A model generated the notes under the pieces. It saw only the letters and a list, made by a program, of their open reading frames with translations, had not been told where the DNA came from and did not search any database. A DNA stretch of 64,000 nucleotides from Bradyrhizobium erythrophlei (GTDB lineage: Bacteria > Pseudomonadota > Alphaproteobacteria > Rhizobiales > Xanthobacteraceae), in NCBI GenBank assembly GCA_900129675.1, contig FSRD01000002.1:1488001-1552000 (forward strand), written 5' to 3'. Shown here piece after piece: positions 26,414 through 34,304 of the stretch. Every line of letters begins with the position of its first letter. Position 1 is the stretch's first letter. The translations under genes were made by a program, and so were the position numbers.

Positions 26414-27169
26414 TCAGGCTCCTTTCCGCGAGCGGCGTAACCACTCCTCGAGATTGAGGCGGCCGAGACGCGCCTCGCCCAATGGTACGAGCGACTTTTC
26501 CTTGAGTCGCCCACCGAAATATCGGGCTTCGGGATCTTTCACGACCTTGCGAGGGTCGCCGACAGCCTTCAAATAGCGAGCGACGATTTCGTTGAACGGC
26601 GCTCGTTCCGGGCCCGCGATCTCGACGATCCCGTTTCGCGGATTGGCGAAGGCAACTTCGGCGACGAAAGCGGCGACGTCATCAGCCGCGATAGGCTGAA
26701 GCAGGCCCGGCCCGAGCCTGACGACGCCTCCATCCGTACTCGCATCGGCGATGCTACCGAGGAATTCCAGGAACTGGGTCGAGCGGATGATCGTGTAGGG
26801 GATACCGGAAGCCTTGATCAGTCTCTCTTGGGCGACCTTGGCGCGGTAATAGCCTTGGTCGGGTACTCGGTCAGTCCCGACGATGGATAGCGCAACATGG
26901 TGCCGAACGCGCGCTGCGGCCTCTGCTGCGAGAAGGTTGTGGCCGGAGGTCTCGAAGAATTCCAACACCGCCTGGCGGTCAGATGAAGGCGCATTGGAGA
27001 CGTCGATCACCACCGGCGCGCCGGCCATAGCTTCTTTGAGCCCTTCTCCGGTGACCGTATTGACGCCACCTCTGCGCGACGCCGCGACGACTTCGTTGCC
27101 GCCCTGGCGCAAAATGGCAACGGTCTTCGAGCCAATCAGACCAGTGCCGCCGATCACGACCATCTTCAT
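26414..27169 (-). CDS. NmrA/atypical SDR NAD(P)-binding protein
   Basis: The 251-residue protein has the extended-SDR dinucleotide motif VVIGGTGLIGSKTVAILRQG at the N-terminus. The remainder is of NmrA type (VIDVSNAPSSDRQAVLEFFE, YYRAKVAQERLIKASGIPYT, RSTQFLEFL). It lacks the usual YxxxK catalytic pair in standard spacing, so it may be a redox-sensing NAD(P) binder or a quinone reductase of the QOR2 type. The start at 27169 is preceded by GGGGAGAAAGCCC. It lies between an MFS pump and a GNAT gene on the same strand. Confidence 0.83.
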   Translation of the reverse strand: MKMVVIGGTGLIGSKTVAILRQGGNEVVAASRRGGVNTVTGEGLKEAMAGAPVVIDVSNAPSSDRQAVLEFFETSGHNLLAAEAAARVRHHVALSIVGTDRVPDQGYYRAKVAQERLIKASGIPYTIIRSTQFLEFLGSIADASTDGGVVRLGPGLLQPIAADDVAAFVAEVAFANPRNGIVEIAGPERAPFNEIVARYLKAVGDPRKVVKDPEARYFGGRLKEKSLVPLGEARLGRLNLEEWLRRSRKGA

Positions 27170-27248
27170 GGGCTTTCTCCCCGTTGAGTATCGGTCGGTT
27201 TTCGCCGATGCGCCGCAGGAGTCCTGAGGACGGACCCGCACCAGCGGG

Positions 27249-27698
27249 TCAGGCAAATAGCTTTCGGTACTGGACGAAAGGCGAGCGATCAGCGATGCGG
27301 TCGTAAAGCTGCATGGCGTCATGGTTGGATTCGTCCGTCGTCCAATACACACGGGACGCCCCGCGACGTCTCGCATCCGAATAGACGTGCTCGATCAGCG
27401 CTCGGCCGATGCCGCTGCCTCGCGCGTTGTCCGCAACAAACAAGTCTTGAAGATAGCAGTAGTCGCTCGTCGTCCAGGTGGATCGATGGTAGATCGAATG
27501 CACCAGCCCCAATGCTTGCTCGCCGACCATGGCGAGCGCCGCATGCATCGGCTCGACCGAGTCCAAGAAGCGTGCCCAGGTCTTGAGCGTCACGGACTCG
27601 GGAATATTCACTTCGTAAAATCGCTGATAGCCTTTCCACAGCGGAAGCCAAATATCAAAATCGCTGTTATCAATGGCCTTGATTTCGACTGATTGCAT
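27249..27698 (-). CDS. GNAT-family N-acetyltransferase
   Basis: The 149-residue protein has the GNAT fold with the acetyl-CoA-binding motif A, LFVADNARGSGIGRALIEHV, near residue 88-107, and motif B YDRIADRSPFVQYRKLF at the end. The N-terminal strand IKAIDNSDFDIWLPLWKGYQ is typical of a small subgroup that acetylates polyamines or antibiotics, but the acceptor is unknown. It lies 80 bases upstream of the SDR gene in the same direction. Confidence 0.87.
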   Translation of the reverse strand: MQSVEIKAIDNSDFDIWLPLWKGYQRFYEVNIPESVTLKTWARFLDSVEPMHAALAMVGEQALGLVHSIYHRSTWTTSDYCYLQDLFVADNARGSGIGRALIEHVYSDARRRGASRVYWTTDESNHDAMQLYDRIADRSPFVQYRKLFA

Positions 27699-27821
27699 AG
27701 AATGCTCCTGAACCCTACGCGGCTCCTAGTGGCCTGCAGGGGTCTTCCCAGCCCTTTCGGTCGGCGGGTCTTGCACGGCGCAAGCCTTTAATGCTTGGCG
27801 CTGCCGAGTGCGTTTTAAGGT

Positions 27822-28241
27822 TTATCTGATGGGCGTGGTCAGCGCTTTGTCATTGGTGTCGAGGACGAAGACAGCAAGCAGCTTTGCTGGCTCTGTCTTG
27901 CTCGCGTTGCGGCTGATCGAATGGGTCGCGCCCGGCGGTTCGGACCAGCTCTCGCCTGCCCGATAGATGCGCGTCTCGCCGTCATTCACCTTCGACTCAA
28001 CTGCGCCCGAGATCACATAGGCGTAGATGAAAGCCGACTTCGCATGGGTGTGGGACGGAGAGGCCGCGCCCGGCGCGTAATCGACCTCCACCGCGAGCAG
28101 CGACTTGCCAGGGATATTGGGAATGGCCGCCTCGAAGTTCTTCGTGACGGTTTCCGTTTCACCATCATGGGCCGAGACGGGTGCGGCCATCGAGATGGTG
28201 AGGGCCGCGCAGGTCGCGGCGATGATGGTTCGGATCTTCAT
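27822..28241 (-). CDS. Secreted small cupin protein, copy 2
   Basis: The 139-residue product is almost identical to that of 24212-24631, including the signal peptide and the HTHAKSAFIYAY metal site. The differences are mainly in the C-terminal TNDKALTTPIR and two signal-peptide residues. The sequence upstream of the ATG also resembles the other copy, which indicates a recent duplication in direct orientation across 3.6 kb. Such a pair could recombine and delete the MFS, SDR and GNAT genes between them. It follows the PNPOx gene by about 55 bases. Confidence 0.87.
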   Translation of the reverse strand: MKIRTIIAATCAALTISMAAPVSAHDGETETVTKNFEAAIPNIPGKSLLAVEVDYAPGAASPSHTHAKSAFIYAYVISGAVESKVNDGETRIYRAGESWSEPPGATHSISRNASKTEPAKLLAVFVLDTNDKALTTPIR

Positions 28242-28295
28242 GGGTTTTCTCGCTCTGAGTATCGGTTTGGGTTTGTTTCTTTGCGGACCCTGCAC

Positions 28296-28772
28296 CTATG
28301 CCCCGATGGGTTTCACACCGTACTTTTGATAGTAGGTGTCCCTGATTTCGTCCTGAATACGGGGAGGGTTGGCAAAGACATGGGCCGGCGAAAGCAACGG
28401 CGTAATAGAAGTGGTTTCGATTTTGACAACGTGATCGACCGGATACTCTGGGCCGTTCGTCGCCCGAACCCAGTCGGCGATCACCAAAGCCTCGTCGTCG
28501 TCTGGCGGCAGTATCAACGCACGACCCTTGAATCGATAGCCGCGCCTTTGGAAGATGTCGACTACGTTGATTTCGACGGCGGGATTGCGCTTCAAGTTCC
28601 GTATGGTCCGAGGCGATGCGATATCGGCGAAGTAGAGAACACCGAGCATGGACGTTAAGGACGCCTTCGGCGAAAGATTGGGCGTTCCGTCCTCGTTGAC
28701 TGTCGCGACGAACGACAGAATGGCCTGCTTTATGACCGCCTCCATGTCGGCAGTGATTTCAATCATAGACAT
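28296..28772 (-). CDS. Pyridoxamine 5'-phosphate oxidase-family protein
   Basis: The 158-residue protein has the flavin-binding split barrel (LSFVATVNEDGTPNLSPKAS, YFADIASPRTIRNLKRNPAV). It is a paralogue of 17775-18221. It overlaps the azoreductase gene: its ATG (28772) lies inside that gene's last codons, which end at 28763. The overlap implies coupled translation. Flavin-binding proteins of this family often accompany FMN-dependent reductases; a direct partnership is inferred. Confidence 0.85.
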   Translation of the reverse strand: MSMIEITADMEAVIKQAILSFVATVNEDGTPNLSPKASLTSMLGVLYFADIASPRTIRNLKRNPAVEINVVDIFQRRGYRFKGRALILPPDDDEALVIADWVRATNGPEYPVDHVVKIETTSITPLLSPAHVFANPPRIQDEIRDTYYQKYGVKPIGA

Positions 28773-29386
28773 GCGATCTCTCCCATGACCGTGAGGTCGA
28801 TCCCCGCGAGCGCTTTGTCCCTCGCTAATGTGGCCTGGTCCCGGTCGAGAAACGCTGTGGCCTGCGCGGAGAGGAATTGCAGGGTTTTCAGCCCAATGCT
28901 GTCCAACACCACCGACAGATACGGGGTGAGAAAATCGGGCTGGTTGGCTCGCTCGCCGGTAAAGACGCCGCCGGAAGCGATGCCGATAAACACTGGACGA
29001 TCGCGGAGCATTCCCACCTTGCCGGCCGGCGTCGATTTGAAGGTCCGACCGGCGCGTAGGATTTGATCGATCCACGCCTTGAGGACCGAGGAGACGGTGA
29101 GATTGTTCATGGGCGTTCCGATGACAATCACATCGGCCGCCTCGACTTCCTGAATAAGCGCCTCGGAAAGCTCCAGCGCGCCCTTCTGCGGGGCCGCCAA
29201 CGTGGCCGGCGACGACAGGGTAGTCGCGTAGTCGGGCGAAGCGTGCGGCAGCGGAGCGGCGGCAAAGTCTCGCCGGCTGATGCTCGCGCCGGGCGCAACC
29301 GCAAGGAGCTGCTTGACGATCGCCGCTGAAAGCTCGCGGCTGTGCGATTCTGGACGAGGGCTGCAATCAATATGGAGGATGTTCAT
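28763..29386 (-). CDS. azoR: FMN-dependent NADH-azoreductase (AzoR family)
   Basis: The 207-residue protein has the flavodoxin-like fold of AzoR, with the FMN phosphate loop CSPRPESHSRELS at residues 9-21. It has the conserved PMNNLTVSSVLKAWIDQILR and the SGGVFTGERANQPDFLTPYL region near the active site. AzoR enzymes are homodimers that reduce azo compounds and quinones with NADH, the latter being the likely natural role in thiol stress. It starts the overlapping pair with the PNPOx gene. The GST gene lies 22 bases upstream. Confidence 0.87.
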   Translation of the reverse strand: MNILHIDCSPRPESHSRELSAAIVKQLLAVAPGASISRRDFAAAPLPHASPDYATTLSSPATLAAPQKGALELSEALIQEVEAADVIVIGTPMNNLTVSSVLKAWIDQILRAGRTFKSTPAGKVGMLRDRPVFIGIASGGVFTGERANQPDFLTPYLSVVLDSIGLKTLQFLSAQATAFLDRDQATLARDKALAGIDLTVMGEIACL

Positions 29387-29408
29387 GCGGTCGATCCCAA
29401 TGGTTTTA

Positions 29409-30103
29409 CTAGGCCGCCGTCACTTGCAGCCCGCGCTGCACCGCCGGCCGCGCGAGGCCACGATCGAGCCACGCTTGCACATGAAGAAAGCAGTCGAAGC
29501 CGACCAGCTCGCGCGCTTCGTAAAAGCCAATGAGGTTGCGCACCCAGCCAAGCAGCGAAATATCGGCGATGCTGTAGTCAGTGCCCATCACCCAATCGCG
29601 GCCCGAGAGCCGTTCGTCGAGGACACCAAGCAGCCGCGCTGACTCGGTTGCGTGGCGGTCGCGCGGGCGCTTGTCCTCATAGGCTTTGCCGGCGAATTTG
29701 TTGAAGAAGCCGAGCTGGCCGAACATCGGCCCGACGCCACCCATCTGCCACATCACCCATTGGATCGTTTCGTAGCGGGTGTTCGGATCGGCCGAGATAA
29801 ATTGCCCCGTCTTGTCGGCAAGATAGAGGAGGATCGCGCCCGATTCGAACAGCGCGAGCGGCGTGCCGCTCGGGTCGTAGATTGCGGGAATCTTGCCGTT
29901 GGGGTTGAGCGCGAGAAAGGCCGGGTCGTGGCTTTCGTCCGCCAGGATGTCGATACGGTGCGGCTCGTAGGCGAGGCCCGTTTCCTCAAGCATGATTCCG
30001 ACCTTCACTCCATTGGGCGTCGGGAGGGAAAAGAGTTGCAGCCGATCGGGGTGCCGCGCCGGCCAGCGCGCGAAAATTGGATGATTGGATGATTGGATGT
30101 CAC
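29409..30103 (-). pseudogene. Glutathione S-transferase gene put out of frame by an 8-bp repeat (possibly phase-variable)
   Basis: A GTG at 30101-30103 with AAGGAGGGAG upstream starts MTSNHP, but the frame then shifts and stops after about 27 codons. The body in the other frame reads RWPARHPDRLQLFSLPTPNG, LAYEPHRIDILADESHDPAF and ends LDRGLARPAVQRGLQV, a complete YghU/YfcG-type GST. Removing one of three tandem ATTGGATG units (30076-30099) joins start and body perfectly as MTSNHPIFARWPARHPDR. Other initiation, for example GTG at 30008, would lose part of the thioredoxin domain. Everything else is intact, so the break is recent or switchable. The enzyme would conjugate glutathione to electrophiles. 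Confidence 0.75.
30076..30099 (-). repeat. Three tandem 8-bp units at the start of the GST gene
   Basis: ATTGGATG occurs three times in a row on the plus strand, immediately inside the GST start. A unit length that is not a multiple of three means that each gain or loss changes the reading frame. Two (or five) units would put the gene in frame; the present three do not. Confidence 0.85.
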
Positions 30104-30137
30104 TTTCTCCCTCCTTGACGATCAGTGATGGCCCAGC

Positions 30138-30320
30138 TCAGTGGCCAGCGCTTTGCCCGCCGTCGACGTGCAGGATCTCGCCAGTGATGAACGGTGCAGA
30201 GTCGAGAAAGAGGATGGCGTCGGCGATATCGCTTCTTCACCTATGCGTCCAATAGGGTTGAAAGCTCCCAGCGCTTCGTGAGTTTCAGGCGCGTGCATCG
30301 GCGTCTCGTCCCAGGTTGGC
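30138..30320 (-). pseudogene. C-terminal fragment of a classical SDR gene
   Basis: One frame reads HAPETHEALGAFNPIGRIGE and then another frame reads ADAILFLDSAPFITGEILHV followed by DGGQSAGH and a stop. This is the end of a classical short-chain dehydrogenase (normally ...VSDIADAILFLDSA). A few bases were lost at about 30225, and the rest of the gene is absent. It is debris between the leftward set and the next repeat block. Confidence 0.75.
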
Positions 30321-30485
30321 CTTGGCGTTACTCGATGAAATCTGCGGCAGTCGTACCCATTGATCGCAGCGAGGGACGAAATTTTCCAATAGCCGGCATG
30401 TATAGTTTCCATAGCAGCGGGGAATACTGCTGCGACGGTCCTCTCTGCCATTCGTAAGTCAAGGCAAGTTGCGCAGGCCGCCACG

Positions 30486-30556
30486 GCATCACGCCGCGCG
30501 CCGAGCGGCAATAACGATCGTCTATCGATTCTATGGCGAGACGTGATTTCCTCGCC
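30486..30556 (+). repeat. Conserved upstream block, copy before a peroxiredoxin gene
   Basis: CGGCATCACGCCGCGCG, then AGCGGCAATAACGATCGTC, TATCGATTCTATGGCGAGA and GTGATTTCCTCG form a ~70-base block. It is nearly identical in 37125-37195 and in reverse complement at about 4729-4800; its last ~45 bases also recur at 58999-59043. The downstream genes are unrelated (peroxiredoxin, histidine kinase, GMC oxidoreductase, second histidine kinase). It contains GCCGCGCGGC-like dyad symmetry and ATCG/CGAT arms. It is probably a control element. Confidence 0.6.
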
Positions 30557-30660
30557 GGGGGTTCGACCGCCATGGTGTGAGACCGCTTTTCTGTCAAAAG
30601 CGGCGAAGAATCATTCTGCGCTGTGAACGCCAGACATTTCACACAAGGATCGCAATTCTG

Positions 30661-31137
30661 ATGCTGCAAAATAACGATGTCTTCCCCTCGCTTACCTTTG
30701 CTCGCACCGGTGGCGGCGAAATCCATTTGCCCGGCGATCTGGCCGGCGGATTCGGCGTGATCCTGTTCCACCGGGGTTCCTGGTGTCCGTACTGCAACGC
30801 GCAGCTTGCCGCTTTCGCGCGAGCGGCGCTCAACTTCGCCGAGGAAGGCATCAGGGTCGTCTCAGTATCGGTGGACGATCGGGAAAAGTCGGAGGCGCTC
30901 GTCGAAAAGCATAAGCTCGGTTTCCCGGTCGCCTACGGCGCCGACGCACGAGCGGTTTCCGAGGTCACCGGCGCCTTCGTCAATGACAATCCCGTCTGTC
31001 TCCAGGCAACCGGCTTCGTCCTTAATCCCGAAGGCCGGGTCGTGACAGCCGTCTATTCGACCCGTGCGATTGGCCGTCTGATGCCAGACGATGTGCTGAA
31101 TTTTGTCCGCCACCTCAAATCTTCGGCAAAGAACTGA
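30661..31137 (+). CDS. Peroxiredoxin-like redoxin protein
   Basis: The 158-residue protein is a compact AhpC/TSA redoxin with the motif FHRGSWCPYCNAQLAAFARA near residue 42. It has VVSVSVDDREKSEALVEKHK, and ATGFVLNPEGRVV in the C-terminal part. It is shorter than the other peroxiredoxin-like proteins in the window and lacks their helical N-terminus. The repeated upstream block ends about 105 bases before its start. The MFS gene begins 33 bases after its stop, so the two are likely to be co-expressed. Confidence 0.85.
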   Translation: MLQNNDVFPSLTFARTGGGEIHLPGDLAGGFGVILFHRGSWCPYCNAQLAAFARAALNFAEEGIRVVSVSVDDREKSEALVEKHKLGFPVAYGADARAVSEVTGAFVNDNPVCLQATGFVLNPEGRVVTAVYSTRAIGRLMPDDVLNFVRHLKSSAKN

Positions 31138-31170
31138 GGAACAGCGGCAAATTGGTGGGGAGGTCGATGA

Positions 31171-32634
31171 ATGGCGCAGCAGTTTGTAGAGCAGTGCGGC
31201 CGCGGCGTTATCGATACAGAACCCTGCCCGCGAGAGCTCGGGCGGGAAGTGCCGCCTCGGTGCCGGCGCATGGTGCTCACGGCCTGTGTGCTCGCGTCCT
31301 CGATGGCGTTCATCGATGGGACAGCGCTGCCCGTTGCGTTACCGAGATTGCGCGCTGATTTCGGAGCGGACCTCGCCTCCGTTCAATGGGTTCTCAACGG
31401 GTATATGCTGGCGCTCGCCTCGCTGACATTGATCGGCGGCGCGCTCGCGGATGTTTATGGCAAGGCGCGCATGCTCGGGCTCGGTTGCGTCCTGTTCGGT
31501 CTGGCGTCCGCGGCTTGCGCGCTGGTGCCTTCGCCCGCTTGGCTGATCGCTGCCCGCGTCGCGCAGGGAGCGGCCGCCGCGATCGTCACCCCTGCCAGCC
31601 TCGCCCTGATCGGGGCCACCTATCCGCGCGCTGAGCGGAACCGGGCGATCGGCGTATGGGCCGCGGCATCGGCTCTCACCACCGCCGGAGGTCCTGTCCT
31701 GGGCGGCTGGCTGACCGAGACCTTTGGCTGGCCATCCGTGTTCTGGATCAACCCGCCTCTCGCACTCGTAGCAGTGGGAGTCCTGCTGGTCTTCGCGCCA
31801 AAAGATGGCCGCATCCAGCGCAGGTTCGACGTGATTGGCGCCGCGATCCTCGCTTCGGCTATCGGTGCGCTCGCCTGGGCGCTCAGCCAGATCGGCCCTA
31901 GCGAAGCTCGGGCCGCCGCGGATAATCCAGCCCAGCCGGGCACGGTGCTCACGATCGTCACCGGGCTTGGCATTGTCGGGCTCGCCGTCTACGCGTTCTG
32001 GGAGCTCAGAAGCGAACACCCGATGACGCCACCTCGCCTAGTGAAGAACCGCGCCTTCCTCGGGCTGAACGTCGCGACGCTGATGGTCTATGCGGGGGTT
32101 TCGATCATGTTCTTTCTGCTACCCTTTGACCTCGTCGATCGCCGCAGCCTGTCGTCGACCGATGCCGGGCTGGCATTCCTGCCCTTCACGCTCGGCGTGG
32201 GGCTCTTATCGAATGTCTTCGGCGGGTTGGCGGACAAGATTGGCGCACGGGCCATGCTCATCGCGGGACCGGCGGGAGCGGCACTCGCCTATGTCTTGAT
32301 GGCACTCGGCCGGGAAGAATCCCTGATGCTCGGCGTGATCGGACCCATGACCCTGCTGGGCCTGTCCTTCGCTGTGCTCGTGGCGCCGCTCACCGCGTCG
32401 GTCATGTCGAGTGTTGATCAGGCCGACGAAGGGCTCGCCTCCGGCATCAACAATGCGGCGAGCCGGATTGCACAGCTTGCCGGGGTGGCACTGGCCGCCG
32501 GCGTCGCATCTTTCGCGTCCGGCTACGAAGTCGGCCTCGCCGTAGCCGCCGCGACCTCGATCGGTGGCGCCTTTACAGCCTCGATGACCCTGACACCGGC
32601 CGCAGCGAAAGCGGGCGGCTCGCGAGGGGCTTAG
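31171..32634 (+). CDS. Major facilitator superfamily efflux protein (DHA2, EmrB-like)
   Basis: The 487-residue protein has about 14 membrane segments. It shows the DHA2 hallmarks SSMAFIDGTALPVALPRLRA, then VQWVLNGYMLALASLTLIGG and GALADVYGKARM, and motif C-like GGPVLGGWLTETFGW. It exports hydrophobic toxic compounds by proton exchange by family. A 33-residue N-terminal stretch precedes the first helix; GGGGAGGTCG lies just before the start. It is directly behind the redoxin gene and convergent with the next MFS gene. Confidence 0.87.
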   Translation: MAQQFVEQCGRGVIDTEPCPRELGREVPPRCRRMVLTACVLASSMAFIDGTALPVALPRLRADFGADLASVQWVLNGYMLALASLTLIGGALADVYGKARMLGLGCVLFGLASAACALVPSPAWLIAARVAQGAAAAIVTPASLALIGATYPRAERNRAIGVWAAASALTTAGGPVLGGWLTETFGWPSVFWINPPLALVAVGVLLVFAPKDGRIQRRFDVIGAAILASAIGALAWALSQIGPSEARAAADNPAQPGTVLTIVTGLGIVGLAVYAFWELRSEHPMTPPRLVKNRAFLGLNVATLMVYAGVSIMFFLLPFDLVDRRSLSSTDAGLAFLPFTLGVGLLSNVFGGLADKIGARAMLIAGPAGAALAYVLMALGREESLMLGVIGPMTLLGLSFAVLVAPLTASVMSSVDQADEGLASGINNAASRIAQLAGVALAAGVASFASGYEVGLAVAAATSIGGAFTASMTLTPAAAKAGGSRGA

Positions 32635-32711
32635 ACTGCAGCAGCGAGCACATAGCGCGCAGATATTGCCACACAACCTTCGGCGAGGTGCCGGCGTCCC
32701 GCATTTGGACG

Positions 32712-34052
32712 CTATCTGAACCGACGAGCGCTGCTGGTAGCGGCTCCCATCAGAGCGAAGCCCGTTCCGGCGACCAAACAAAAGACCGCGCCATGATCTC
32801 CGCCCAAGCCGAAGATCAGTGAGACCAAGGCGGAACCAAGTGACCATCCGACGTAGCGAGCCGCAGCATTCATCCCACTTGCGGTCCCGCTACGCCCTAT
32901 GGGTCCAGCCGTCATCATCGCAGTGTTGTTCGGGGTCTGGAAAAAGCCAAAGCCGATACCGCAAAGGGCCAGCCGCCATACGACATCCCACTTCGCTGGA
33001 GTTGTCGGCAAGAAGACCATCAGAAGTAAACCGGCCGCCAACAACGCCAAACCTATGCTGCAAATCACTGAGGCGGGGTAGCGGATTGTCAAGCGACCGG
33101 CGATCGGAGCCGTGACGGCAGTCATGAACGGCCAGGGTGTCACAAGAAAACCTGTTTCCACGGCCGAAAGATGCATCCCCGTCTCAAATAAAAACGGCAA
33201 GGAGACGTAAGCCAGAATTTGTGCTGCATAGGAGCAGACAGATGTCCACACCGATAGGGTAAACAGAGGTATACGGAAAAGATCGAATGGCAACATTGGC
33301 ATAGGGTGCTTGAGTTGTTGTCGAACGAAGAGGCTAAAACAGAAAAGACCTGCTACGATCTCTCCGATCGCAATGCGCCCATCGCCGCTACCCAGTGTGC
33401 CGACACCGACGACGAAAAGCCCGAACGCTAACGCATTGAGAGCGGTCCCGGTCAGATCGAGAGGGCGAGCAACCCGAACGTCTGGTGGTGCAGCGGCAAC
33501 AAATAGCGGTACCGCGAGGCCGAATGGCACATTTACCAGAAACAACCAGGGCCATTTTGCGACGGCAAGTATTGTAGCGGCGATGGTAGGCCCCAATGCT
33601 CCAGGTATCGCCACCGCTAATGCGACCAGCGCGAGGCCCTTACTGACCATGCGGTGCGGATAGATCACGCGTACAAATGCAACGCCGGCCACAGAAACCC
33701 CGGCCGCTCCAGCACCCTGAATCAAGCGTGCACTCACCAGCATCGGCAATGTTGGAGCGAAAGCGCAACCCAACGACGCGAGAACAAAAATAGCTAGACC
33801 GGCGGCATAAACGCGCTTCTGACCGAGTGATTCGGCCAGACTTGCAACGGGCAACAAGCAGACCGTTGCCGAAAGCTGATAGGCATTCACGACCCAAACG
33901 GTCGCTGCGTCACTACCTCCGAATGAACGCGAGATATTCGGCAAGGCGATATTCACGATCGCGCTCCCGAGGGAACTTAGACCAAGTCCGAGCAAGATGC
34001 AGAGCATTGCCCGGCGGCGCTTCGACGCCGTTAAACATTCGACGCCGCCCAT
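32712..34052 (-). CDS. Major facilitator superfamily efflux protein
   Basis: The 446-residue protein has 12-14 predicted membrane segments. It has the early motif SSLGSAIVNIALPNISRSFG and WVVNAYQLSATVCLLPVASL, both typical of the DHA2 multidrug group, and ASLAESLGQKRVYAAGLAIF as motif A. Its start lies 252 bases from that of the divergent AraC gene at 34305, which is a plausible local regulator. GC content appears lower here than in the flanking pump at 31171, which may point to separate acquisition. Confidence 0.85.
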   Translation of the reverse strand: MGGVECLTASKRRRAMLCILLGLGLSSLGSAIVNIALPNISRSFGGSDAATVWVVNAYQLSATVCLLPVASLAESLGQKRVYAAGLAIFVLASLGCAFAPTLPMLVSARLIQGAGAAGVSVAGVAFVRVIYPHRMVSKGLALVALAVAIPGALGPTIAATILAVAKWPWLFLVNVPFGLAVPLFVAAAPPDVRVARPLDLTGTALNALAFGLFVVGVGTLGSGDGRIAIGEIVAGLFCFSLFVRQQLKHPMPMLPFDLFRIPLFTLSVWTSVCSYAAQILAYVSLPFLFETGMHLSAVETGFLVTPWPFMTAVTAPIAGRLTIRYPASVICSIGLALLAAGLLLMVFLPTTPAKWDVVWRLALCGIGFGFFQTPNNTAMMTAGPIGRSGTASGMNAAARYVGWSLGSALVSLIFGLGGDHGAVFCLVAGTGFALMGAATSSARRFR

Positions 34053-34304
34053 TAGGATGCAATTTCCGGCGCGAACTTTTTGCGGGCGACTTCGCGCATA
34101 CTCTCAGTAGCGGATTCCGTAGATCGATACTTGATGTCGAGGGAACAGTTGAGTTGTGTTGGCCATAACTGCACACCAGTGACCGGTATTCTCTGCAACA
34201 TTATCTCTCTCGTTCGAACAGGTCGGGATGGACATAGACAACACGGTCTGGGCAATAGGATGCTCGACCAAGTCATCGCGCAATGGTACCAAGGCGTGTC
34301 AACG

